Assembly (NCBI GenBank): GCA_937949945.1
Contig: CALFEQ010000111.1
Coordinates: forward strand, 20,911-84,910
Reading direction: 5' to 3'
Length of the DNA stretch: 64,000 nucleotides
Source: an uncultured Myxococcales bacterium
GTDB lineage: Bacteria; Myxococcota_A; Polyangia; Polyangiales; Polyangiaceae
The notes under the pieces were generated by a model, which saw nothing but the letters and a program-made list of their open reading frames with translations, did not search any database and was not told where the DNA came from. The number at the start of each line of letters is the position of its first letter. Position 1 is the first letter of the stretch. Positions 27,217-35,213 of this stretch are shown piece by piece. The translations under genes and the position numbers were made by a program.

Positions 27217-27458
27217 GCCCCCCTTAGATACCGCCAATCCGGCGCGTGCGCAGCTACTTGTGTCGGCCCCGCGGGCGCGACCGGCGGGGCGGCGCTCGAG
27301 CGGTCGGTGCTCGAGCTTCGCCGCCCGACGGCGCGACGGCGCGCGCAGCACGCGAACGCGCCGACCGCGCACGGAGCACGCGACGACGTGCCGAGGCAGC
27401 ATCGACCGCGTGCTCCGTGCGCGTCAGCGCTCCCGACCGGCGGACCGGCGCCGTCGCC

Positions 27459-27842
27459 TCACGGCATGCGGAAGGCCTCTTTTGCCGAGGCCGGCCGCGC
27501 GGCCGCCGTCCATGTCGGCGGCCTCTTCCGGGACGCGCGTGAGGGTGCCGCTCCGGCGCTGGCCGTTGCCGTCGCCGTCGTCGTCGCGTTCATCACGGTG
27601 GACGTCGGCGCGCAGGGCGTGGGCATGGTCGGGTCGTGCGCGCGTCGGCGATCGTCCTCGTCCGCGCGGGTCGCTGCGGGCGCCTCGCTGCTCTCGACGC
27701 GGAAGCACGACTCCGCGGCGAAGAGCGCCGCGCCCGCCGAGATCGTCAAGACGATGCAGACACCTCGATCCACGGCGCGCCCCGAGTGCACCCGCCGTGC
27801 CTCGACCGCTCCGGCTCCGGCCCACGCTCCCGTACGAGCCAT
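27459..27842 (-). CDS. Possible small membrane protein with Thr/Ala-rich tail
   Basis: From ATG 27842 the frame gives about 127 residues with strong third-position GC. It has one membrane segment (GVCIVLTISAGAALFAAESC) after a basic stretch, then a polar, Thr/Ala/Pro-rich tail (TSTVMNATTTATATASAGAA). A GTG at 27890 would lengthen it. No ribosome-binding site is clear and no family is recognised. It lies in the 850-base gap between the fused uvrA and the methyltransferase, where no other gene is supported. Confidence 0.45.
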   Translation of the reverse strand: MARTGAWAGAGAVEARRVHSGRAVDRGVCIVLTISAGAALFAAESCFRVESSEAPAATRADEDDRRRAHDPTMPTPCAPTSTVMNATTTATATASAGAAPSRASRKRPPTWTAAARPASAKEAFRMP

Positions 27843-27955
27843 CGCGGCGAAGACGCGGCGTCGTGGCGTCGCGCAAGATGTCGCGCGCACGGTGCAGTGT
27901 GGCGTGTCCGCGGACAGCTCGACCGTGGCTCGCGCTCCGTCGTGTCTTCGTGTCG

Positions 27956-27979
27956 CCGCCGCGGATCACTCCGCGGCGG
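27956..27979 (-). terminator. Hairpin across uvrA stop codon
   Basis: Perfect 10-base arms CCGCCGCGGA (27956-27965) and TCCGCGGCGG (27970-27979) flank a four-base loop that contains part of the uvrA stop codon. There is no T-run, so termination by this stem alone is uncertain. Confidence 0.35.
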
Positions 27980-30900
27980 AGGCGTCCGCGCGCGCCATGC
28001 TGGCCAGGGCGCGTCCGGTCGCGGTCTTTCGTCTGACCAGGGCCCTCGGTTCGCCCTCGAAGACGATGCGTCCGCCGGACTCGCCCGCCTCGGGGCCGAG
28101 CTCGACCACCCAATCCGCGTTCGCGATCACGTCCGGGTGGTGCTCCACGATGACCAGCGTGTCGCCGCGCTCCACGAGCCTGTCGAGGACACGGACGAGC
28201 CGCGCGACATCGGAGAGGTGGAGCCCTGTCGTGGGCTCGTCGAGCACGTAGACCGTGGGCTCGTGCGCCGCGCCCGCCGTGAGCTCGCACGCGAGCTTGA
28301 GCCGCTGAGCTTCGCCGCCGGACAGCGTGTTCGATCCTTGGCCGAGCGCGAGGTACCCGACGCCGAGCTCCGTCAGCGTCCGGAGCGGGCGCGCGATCTT
28401 CGGATGCGCCGCGAAGACCGTGGCGGCGTCCTCCGCCGAGAGGCGAAGGACGTCTCCGATCGACAGGCCCGCCCAGCGCACGTCGAGCGTCGACGGCTCG
28501 AAGCGCGAGCCCTGGCACGCTTCGCACGGCGTCACGACCTCGGGCAAGAAGGACATCTCGTTCACGATCGAGCCCTGGCCGTCGCACGCCGGGCAGCGTC
28601 CGCCTCCCGCCGTGTTGAACGAGAAGCGCGCCGCCGTCCATCCACGGACCTTCGACTCCGGGAGCGACGCGAAGAGCTTGCGGATCTCGTCCCATACGCC
28701 GAGGAACGTCGCGGGCACGGAGCGAGGCGTGCGTCCGATCGGCGACTGATCCACGGCGAGCGCTCGGCGGACGATCTTCGGGACCTCGATCGACCGGAAC
28801 GGGCCGGGCGTCGGGGCGACGAGGCCGAGCTTGCGGCGCAGGGCAGGGAAGAAGACGCGCTGCACGAGCGTGCTCTTGCCCGACCCGCTCACGCCGGCGA
28901 CGACGCACATGCGGCCGACCGGCACGCGGAACGTCACGTCCTTCAGGTTGTTCGCCGCGGCGCCTCGGAGCTCGATCCACGCGTCGCTCATCGGACGCCG
29001 CGGCCGAACGATGCCGATCGGCTCGCGGAGCGCCTTGCCCGTCGGCGACGCCGGGTTCGCGAGCACCGCCGCCGGCGGGCCCTCGGCGATGACGTGCCCG
29101 CCGTTGCGGCCGCCGCCGGGGCCGAGGTCGGTCAGGTGATCGGCCGCGAGGATCGTCTCGGCGTCGTGCTCGACGACGAGCACGGTGGAGCCCGTGTCGA
29201 CGAGCGCGCGGAGGTTCGCGATGAGGCGCTTCGTGTCGCGCGGGTGGAGGCCGATCGTCGGTTCGTCGAGGACGTAGAGCGCGCCGGTGAGGCCGCTGCC
29301 GAGCTGCGCGGACAAGCGCAGCCGCTGCATCTCCCCGCCCGAGAGCGTGCTCGCGGCTCGACCGAGTGCGAGGTAGCCGAGGCCGACCTCGACGACGAAG
29401 CGGAGCCTCCGGAGCAGCTCCGCGAGCGGCGCTTTCGCGATGGCGGCGCGATCGCCGTCGAGCGAGAGGCGCTCGATCTTCGCGAGCGCGGCGGCCACGC
29501 TGTGACGCATCATCTCTGGATACGTCTCGCCGCCGAGCCGGACGCGCCGCGGGACGGGCCCGAGCCGATCGCCGCCGCAGACGCGGCACGGCTCGGGCGG
29601 CTCGCCGTCGTCCTCGACGTCCCATCCGCCGCGGACGCCCGTTCCTTCGCATGCCTCGCACTGGCCCTGCTTCGTGTTGAAGGAGAACCAGCGCGGATCG
29701 AGCTCCGGGATGCCGGTGCCGCACGCGGTGCACGCGCGCACCGTCGAGAGCATCTCTTCCCGAGGCTCGCGAGGATCGCGCGCTTGCCGTCCGGACGAGG
29801 CTCGGCCCGGCACCGCGGGCGGACCGGCGGCGACGCGGAGCGCGCCTCCGCCCCACGCGAGCGCGCGATCGAACATGGCGCGGTCGAGCGCGGAGAGCTG
29901 CCCGTAGTGGACGATGAGATCGATCGTGTGCTCCTTCGACTTCGCGAGCTTCGGCGGCGGATCGATCGCGACGATCGCGCCGTCGACGCGGGCCGCCTTC
30001 AGGCCGGCGCGCCCCGCGTTCGTGAAGAGGTCGAGGTACGTGCCTTTGCGCGCGCGGACCGCGGGCGCGTAGACCGTGAAGTTGCCCTTGCGCGCGCGGA
30101 GGCGCTCGAAGAGCTCGTCGGGCGAGCTCGGCGCGACCGGGGCTTCGCACTTCGGGCAGTAGAGATCGCCGACCTTCGCGTAGAGGAGCCGCAGGTAGTG
30201 CGCGATCTCCGTGACGGTCGCGACCGTCGACGTCGCGCCCGCGCGCGACGTGCGCTGCTCGAGCGCGATCGACGGCGGAACGCCCGTCACGAGATCGACG
30301 TCGGGGCGCGGCAGCGTCGGGAGGAACTGCCGCGCGTACGGCGTCAGCGTCTCCATGAAGCGGCGCTGGCCCTCGGCGAAGACGACGTCGAACGCGAGAG
30401 AGCTCTTGCCCGATCCGCTCGGGCCCGTCACCACGCACAGCTTGCCGTGCGGTACGCGGCACGACACGTCCTTCAGGTTGTGCTCGCGCGCGTGGTGCAC
30501 GACGATGGCGTCGGAGCCGCGCTCGGCGAGCGGGACGGGGCGCGCCTTCGAGCGCGCGACGGAGCCCGTCGCGCGCGGGCGCCGCTCCGCGCGCAGCGCC
30601 TCGCCCGTCTTCGTGTCCGCCTTCTCGATCTGCTCGGGCGTGCCTTCGGCCACGACGCGGCCTCCGTGCGGGCCGCCGCCCGGCCCGAGGTCGATCACCC
30701 AGTCCGCCTCGCGGATCACGGACAGGTCGTGCTCGACCATGATCACGGTCGCCCCGTGCTCGACGAGCCGGTGCAGCGCCCGGACGACGTGCGCCGCGTC
30801 CTCGGCGTGCAGCCCCGCGCTCGGCTCGTCGACGACGAAGAGCGTCCCGGCGACGTCCTCGAAGCCGAGCGCGCGCGCGAGCTTCAGCCGCTGCGCCTCG

Positions 30901-33374
30901 CCGGCCGAGAGCGTCGAGAGCGGCTGCCCCAGCGGGAGATAGCCGAGGCCGACCTCGATGAGCGGATCGAGCTGTCGCTCGAGCACGTAGTCGCGTTCGT
31001 CCTTCGGCGAGAGGAAGGCGCGCGCCTCCTCCACCGTCATCGCGAGGACGTCGGCCACGGTCTTGCCGTTCAGCTTCACGGCGAGGACGTCGGAGTTGAA
31101 GCGCTTGCCCTGGCAGACGGGGCAGAGAAGCATCACGTCCGCGAGGAACTGCATCTCCACCGTCTCGTAGCCCTCGCCGGAGCACGCCTCGCAGCGGCCC
31201 TTGCCCGGGACGTTGAACGAGAAGGACGCGGGGCCGAGGCCGCGCGACTTCGCCTCCGGCTGACTCGCGAAGCGCGCGCGCACGCGGTCCCACGCCTTCG
31301 TGTACGTCGCCGCGTTCCCGCGGGCGGTGCGTCCGAGCGGCGACTGATCGACGAGCACGGCGCGCTGGATGCCGAGCTCGCGCGCGTCGCCTTCTCGCTC
31401 GAGGGAGTCGAACGCGCCCGGCTTCGGCACGTCGCGCTCGCCCGTGCGCCGCGCGATCGCGCGGTAGAGCACGTCTTCGGCGAGCGTGCTCTTGCCCGAT
31501 CCGCTCGGGCCGGTGACGGCACACAAGACGCCGAGCGGGATCCGCAGGCGATCGATGGCGAGGTTGTTCTCGCGCGCGCCGCGAAGGACGAGCCACTCCG
31601 GCGGCGTCCTGCGCTCGCGCCGCTCGTCGCGACGCGCCCGCCATGCGCGGCCCGTCGGCGTGTCGCTCTTCGCGAGCTCCGAGGGGGTGCCGGAGAAGAG
31701 GATTTGGCCCCCGCGCGGCCCGGCGCCGGGGCCGAGCTCGACCACGCGATCGCAGCGCTCGACGACGGCGCGGTCGTGCTCGATGACGAGCACGGTGTTG
31801 CCGGCGCGGGCGAGCTCCTCCATCGCCCCGGCGAGGCGCGGGACGTCGGTGGCGTGAAGGCCGACGGTCGGCTCGTCGAGGACGAACAGCGTTCCCGTGA
31901 GCGTCGCGCCGAGCGCCGTCGTGAGGCTCGCCCGCTGCGCCTCGCCGCCGGAGAGCGTGCGCGCTTGTCGATCGAGGCGGAGGTACGAGAGACCGACCGC
32001 GTCGAGGTAGGCGAGCCGCGACACGAGCTCGCTCTTCACGCGCTTGCCTTGCGCGGTCGCAGGCACGACGGCGTCGAGCCGCGCGCGTGCCTCCTCGATC
32101 GTGAGCGTGTGCCAGGCGCCGAGGTCGAGGCCGCCGACGCGGTACGTGCGCGCCGTCGCGTTCAGGCGCGCGCCTCCGCAGGTCGTGCACGTGACGTAGT
32201 CGCGGTAGCGCGAGAGGAAGACGCGGACGTGCATCTTGTACGTCCGCGACTCGAGCCACTTGAACCACGCCGCGACGCCGGGATACCGGCCGCCCTTCCA
32301 CGTGCCCTCGCCCTCGATGACCAGGCGCTGCTGCTCCTCGGTGAGCTGCGACCACGGCACGTCGAGCGGGATCTTGCGCTTCTTCGCGAAGCGCTCGAGC
32401 ACGCTGCGCTCCCACTCGGACGAGCGACCCGTCCACGCCTTGATGGCGCCTTCCGCGATCGACTTGTCCTTGTCGGGGATGACCTTGTCCCAATCGACCG
32501 CGATGACGCGTCCGAAGCCGCGGCAGTCCGCGCACGCGCCGAGCGGCGAGTTGTACGAGAAGAGACCGGGCCGCGGCGGATCGAAGAGCCGCGCGCACGA
32601 GGGGCACACGAGGCCGCGACCGATCGGGACGTGCCGCGCGGGCTCGTCCTCGGAGCTCGCCTCGACGCGCAGCTCCGCCCGACCTCCGCCCCGCTCCCAG
32701 GCGATCTCGAGCGCCTGCTGGAGGCGTCGGCTCTCGGTCGCGCTCAGCTTCAGGCGATCGACGACGACCTCGACCCCCACGTCCGGCCGGCCGGCCTCGC
32801 TCGGGCGGACCTCATCGATGTCGCGGACGACGCCGCCGACGACGAGGCGGCGGTAGCCCTCCTTCGCGAGGCTTTCGCGGATCTCGAGGTACTCCTCGGC
32901 CGAGTCGACGCGGAGGGCGTAGCTGACCGACGCGCGCCGGCCCGAGAGCTCGGCGATCGTCCGCTCGGCGGCGTCGCTCGCGCTCGTGGCGACCGCAGCC
33001 TCGCCGCAGTCGGGGCAGGTCGGCACGGCCTCGCATGCGAACAGCGCGGCGAGGTAGGGCTCGAGATCCGTGAGCGTCGCGACGGTGGAACGGCTCGACT
33101 TGACGGGGGCGCGTCGATCGACGGCGACCGTGGCTGCGACCGGGTCGAGCGATTTCACCGGCGGGCGCTCGAGCCGCTCGAGGAACTGCCGCGCGTACGG
33201 GCTGAAGCTCTCGACGAAGCGCCGCTGGCCCTCGGCGTAGAGCGTGTCGAGCGCGAGCGAAGACTTGCCTGCGCCGCTCGGGCCGGTGAGGGCGACGAGC
33301 TCGCCGGGCGCGAGATCGAGGTCGACCGAGCGCAGGTTGTGCGTCGTGGCTCCGCGAAGGCGGATGGGGAGCAT
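27966..33374 (-). CDS. uvrA: Tandem-fused UvrA (two UvrA units in one chain)
   Basis: The 1802-residue protein is about twice the usual 940. It contains four ABC ATPase modules: Walker A motifs GPSGAGKS (about 31), GPSGSGKS (about 620), GPSGSGKS (about 981) and GVSGSGKS (about 1491), each with its own signature (LSGGEAQRAS, LSAGEAQRLK, LSGGEMQRLR, LSGGEAQRLK). UvrA-type zinc modules are present in both halves (for example CPDCGEA, CEACSGEGY to CPVCQGKRF, CEACEGTG, CPACDGQG to CEACQGSRF). Each half also keeps an insert between the first Walker A and signature, where UvrB-binding and DNA-sensing domains sit. UvrA recognises DNA lesions as a dimer and loads UvrB; this fusion could be a built-in heterodimer. 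ATG 33374 starts the first strand directly. Confidence 0.93.
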   Translation of the reverse strand: MLPIRLRGATTHNLRSVDLDLAPGELVALTGPSGAGKSSLALDTLYAEGQRRFVESFSPYARQFLERLERPPVKSLDPVAATVAVDRRAPVKSSRSTVATLTDLEPYLAALFACEAVPTCPDCGEAAVATSASDAAERTIAELSGRRASVSYALRVDSAEEYLEIRESLAKEGYRRLVVGGVVRDIDEVRPSEAGRPDVGVEVVVDRLKLSATESRRLQQALEIAWERGGGRAELRVEASSEDEPARHVPIGRGLVCPSCARLFDPPRPGLFSYNSPLGACADCRGFGRVIAVDWDKVIPDKDKSIAEGAIKAWTGRSSEWERSVLERFAKKRKIPLDVPWSQLTEEQQRLVIEGEGTWKGGRYPGVAAWFKWLESRTYKMHVRVFLSRYRDYVTCTTCGGARLNATARTYRVGGLDLGAWHTLTIEEARARLDAVVPATAQGKRVKSELVSRLAYLDAVGLSYLRLDRQARTLSGGEAQRASLTTALGATLTGTLFVLDEPTVGLHATDVPRLAGAMEELARAGNTVLVIEHDRAVVERCDRVVELGPGAGPRGGQILFSGTPSELAKSDTPTGRAWRARRDERRERRTPPEWLVLRGARENNLAIDRLRIPLGVLCAVTGPSGSGKSTLAEDVLYRAIARRTGERDVPKPGAFDSLEREGDARELGIQRAVLVDQSPLGRTARGNAATYTKAWDRVRARFASQPEAKSRGLGPASFSFNVPGKGRCEACSGEGYETVEMQFLADVMLLCPVCQGKRFNSDVLAVKLNGKTVADVLAMTVEEARAFLSPKDERDYVLERQLDPLIEVGLGYLPLGQPLSTLSAGEAQRLKLARALGFEDVAGTLFVVDEPSAGLHAEDAAHVVRALHRLVEHGATVIMVEHDLSVIREADWVIDLGPGGGPHGGRVVAEGTPEQIEKADTKTGEALRAERRPRATGSVARSKARPVPLAERGSDAIVVHHAREHNLKDVSCRVPHGKLCVVTGPSGSGKSSLAFDVVFAEGQRRFMETLTPYARQFLPTLPRPDVDLVTGVPPSIALEQRTSRAGATSTVATVTEIAHYLRLLYAKVGDLYCPKCEAPVAPSSPDELFERLRARKGNFTVYAPAVRARKGTYLDLFTNAGRAGLKAARVDGAIVAIDPPPKLAKSKEHTIDLIVHYGQLSALDRAMFDRALAWGGGALRVAAGPPAVPGRASSGRQARDPREPREEMLSTVRACTACGTGIPELDPRWFSFNTKQGQCEACEGTGVRGGWDVEDDGEPPEPCRVCGGDRLGPVPRRVRLGGETYPEMMRHSVAAALAKIERLSLDGDRAAIAKAPLAELLRRLRFVVEVGLGYLALGRAASTLSGGEMQRLRLSAQLGSGLTGALYVLDEPTIGLHPRDTKRLIANLRALVDTGSTVLVVEHDAETILAADHLTDLGPGGGRNGGHVIAEGPPAAVLANPASPTGKALREPIGIVRPRRPMSDAWIELRGAAANNLKDVTFRVPVGRMCVVAGVSGSGKSTLVQRVFFPALRRKLGLVAPTPGPFRSIEVPKIVRRALAVDQSPIGRTPRSVPATFLGVWDEIRKLFASLPESKVRGWTAARFSFNTAGGGRCPACDGQGSIVNEMSFLPEVVTPCEACQGSRFEPSTLDVRWAGLSIGDVLRLSAEDAATVFAAHPKIARPLRTLTELGVGYLALGQGSNTLSGGEAQRLKLACELTAGAAHEPTVYVLDEPTTGLHLSDVARLVRVLDRLVERGDTLVIVEHHPDVIANADWVVELGPEAGESGGRIVFEGEPRALVRRKTATGRALASMARADASAAE

Positions 33375-33551
33375 CGTGCTGTCTCGAGCCCGCGTGAAAG
33401 AAGCGTCGCTTTCTAGATCGCGCGCTCTTCCGCGGCAACGCGCGCAGAGCTCGACTGGGCCGCGTCGCGCCCGCGCTCGTGGCCGGCTCGGCCGGGCGAT
33501 CGGGTTCTGGCGTATCGCTTGCTCTTCGAGAGCTCGAAGGAGAAGAAGGCC

Positions 33552-33815
33552 ATGTCGATCCTCTTGTTCATCCTGTTCGGCCTCATCGTCGGCTTCGTCG
33601 CGCGCGCCATCATGCCGGGGAAGCAGTCGATGGGCTTGGTCATGACGGCGCTCGTCGGGATCATCGGATCTTTCCTCGGCGGTCTCGTCGGCAACCTCGT
33701 GAGCGGGAGGTCGATCCTCCAGCTCCACAGCGCGGGCATCATCGGCAGCATCATCGGCGCGCTCGTCGTCCTCGCCATCCTCGGCTACGTCGGTCGCCGT
33801 CGCGCGTACGCGTGA
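33552..33815 (+). CDS. GlsB/YeaQ/YmgE-family small membrane protein
   Basis: The 87-residue protein has three membrane segments. Family hallmarks are LFGLIVGFVARAIMPGKQSMG, then VGIIGSFLGGLVGN and GIIGSIIGALVVLAILGYV ending in Arg residues. It belongs to the transglycosylase-associated/stress-response membrane family, small inner-membrane proteins often induced by envelope or acid stress; no enzymatic role is known. AAGGAGAAG lies just upstream of ATG 33552. A CTTCGAG-AG-CTCGAAG palindrome (33524-33539) sits immediately before the ribosome-binding site and could be an operator. The gene is divergent from uvrA. Confidence 0.88.
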   Translation: MSILLFILFGLIVGFVARAIMPGKQSMGLVMTALVGIIGSFLGGLVGNLVSGRSILQLHSAGIIGSIIGALVVLAILGYVGRRRAYA

Positions 33816-33824
33816 GGCGTGCGC

Positions 33825-34319
33825 TCAGTCGTCGCGCCGGGGCGCGACGTCGATCGTGCTGATCTTCCAGTCGTCGTCCTTCCGCAGGAGGAAGTGCACG
33901 TCGCGCTTGTCGACCTGCCGTTCGCCCCCGCGCGTGGCGGTGACGAGCGCCACGGCGTCCACCGTCGCGACGGTCGCCTGAGGATCGAGCTTGATCGACA
34001 TGCTCGCGAGGCTGCAGGCGGCGCTCTGATAGAGAAGCCCGACCTTGATCGCCTGCTCCTCCAGCTTGTCTCGTCCGCGGACGTCGATGCTCAGCTCCGC
34101 GACGTTCACGCGGACGTCCTCGTCCACGATCTTCCGAAGGCCGCTGCGCACGCGCGCAGTTCGGGAGATGATCGTGTCGCCGTCCTTGATCGCGACGGCC
34201 TCGACCAGCTCGCCGAGCACCTTGCGGATGCGCTCCTCGTCCGAGGAGCGGAAGAACGTCAGGTAGAGCGCGACGCCCGCCACGACGGCGCAGGCGAGGG
34301 CGACCATCCACTTTCGCAT
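33825..34319 (-). CDS. Hypothetical anchored protein, NTF2-like
   Basis: The 164-residue protein has an N-terminal signal anchor (MVALACAVVAGVALYLTFF). The rest reads like an NTF2/SnoaL-type cone fold: helix EERIRKVLGELVEAVAIKDG, then strands ending VHFLLRKDDDWKISTIDVAP. The closing WKIS..DV pattern is typical of these folds. The cellular role is unknown. It is convergent with the GlsB-type gene, nine bases apart, and 13 bases downstream of the histidine kinase gene on the same strand, so it is likely co-transcribed with that kinase. Confidence 0.7.
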   Translation of the reverse strand: MRKWMVALACAVVAGVALYLTFFRSSDEERIRKVLGELVEAVAIKDGDTIISRTARVRSGLRKIVDEDVRVNVAELSIDVRGRDKLEEQAIKVGLLYQSAACSLASMSIKLDPQATVATVDAVALVTATRGGERQVDKRDVHFLLRKDDDWKISTIDVAPRRDD

Positions 34320-34332
34320 CGGTCCTCCGAGG

Positions 34333-34998
34333 TCAGCCGGGCAGCGTGATTCGGAAGGTCGCGCCGGTGCCGGCGGTCGCAGGTGCGAGCACGATCGAGC
34401 CGCCGTGGGCGTCGGCGATCCTCCGCGCGAGGGCGAGGCCGAGCCCGGTGCCTCCCTCGCGTGCGGTGACGAGCGGCTCGAACACGGTCGCGGCGATGTC
34501 GGGGGGCACCCCGGGGCCGTCGTCGCTCACCTCGATGACGACACCGGAGCCGTCCCGCGAGGCGCGCGTCGTGATCCTCGGGCGGCGCGGAGCGGACGCG
34601 CGGATCGCGTTCTCGTAGAGCGCATGGAGCAGGCGAGACGCCAGGCCGGTGTGCGCTCGGACCTCGAGCGCCGGCGGGTCGATCGCGTCCTCGAAGTCGG
34701 CGCCCGGTTCGGGGAGCATCTCCCGGGCGAGGAGCACGACGTCGACCAGGGGAACGGGCTCGGCGTGGGCAGGCTCGCCTCGCGCGAGGGCCATCAGGTC
34801 GTCGACGATCCCGTGCGCGAGGCGGGCGCTTCGCTCGATCTTCGCGAGGTGCGGCTCGCTGCCCGCCAGGTTCTGTCGGGCGAGATAGACGTTGGCCGAG
34901 ACGATCTGGAGCGCGTTCCGTAGCTCGTGCGCTATCTCGGCCGCGATCTCACCGATCGCAGCCAGCCGGTCCTTTCTGTCGAGATTTGCACCAGCCAT
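34333..34998 (-). CDS. Short soluble sensor histidine kinase
   Basis: The 221-residue kinase core has little or no sensor domain. His24 lies in IAHELRNALQIVSANVYLAR (H box). The ATPase domain has the N box YENAIRAS, G1 DDGPGVPPDI and G2 GGTGLGLALARR. No membrane segment is present. With the start MAGANLDRK at 34998 the H box comes almost immediately, so any input must come from a partner protein. No response regulator is adjacent. The gene diverges from the Ser/Thr kinase gene at 35214, and the small anchored protein follows it. Confidence 0.82.
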   Translation of the reverse strand: MAGANLDRKDRLAAIGEIAAEIAHELRNALQIVSANVYLARQNLAGSEPHLAKIERSARLAHGIVDDLMALARGEPAHAEPVPLVDVVLLAREMLPEPGADFEDAIDPPALEVRAHTGLASRLLHALYENAIRASAPRRPRITTRASRDGSGVVIEVSDDGPGVPPDIAATVFEPLVTAREGGTGLGLALARRIADAHGGSIVLAPATAGTGATFRITLPG

Positions 34999-35157
34999 CG
35001 GGATCGTGCCTCGAGGAGCCCAGTTACGCCGGCCGGCTGAGCCTACGACCGGCGGGTTGCGACGATGCGTCGTGTCGACTCGTCCGCGGACAATCCCTCG
35101 CGGAAAGCAGGCACGGCCCGTCCCTGCACGCGGCCAAACACGCGGCAACGCACACGA

Positions 35158-35198
35158 GGTACGGTAAGCCTTTTCGTTTCGTAGTGAAACGGCGTACC
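35158..35198. promoter_or_regulatory. Nested inverted repeat upstream of Ser/Thr kinase
   Basis: In an unusually A/T-rich patch between the divergent kinase genes, GGTACG (35158-35163) pairs with CGTACC (35193-35198). Inside it GTTTC (35176-35180) pairs with GAAAC (35186-35190). It ends 15 bases before the GTG start at 35214, so it may be an operator or a 5' leader stem of the kinase mRNA. Confidence 0.5.
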
Positions 35199-35213
35199 AT
35201 TTTCCGCGACTAA

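Noticed and set aside
27636..33416. Open plus-strand frame of about 1900 codons opposite the fused uvrA
   Set aside because: It is the mirror of a GC-rich gene: Arg/Ala/Asp-rich translation without any motif, and the minus strand has complete UvrA motifs throughout.
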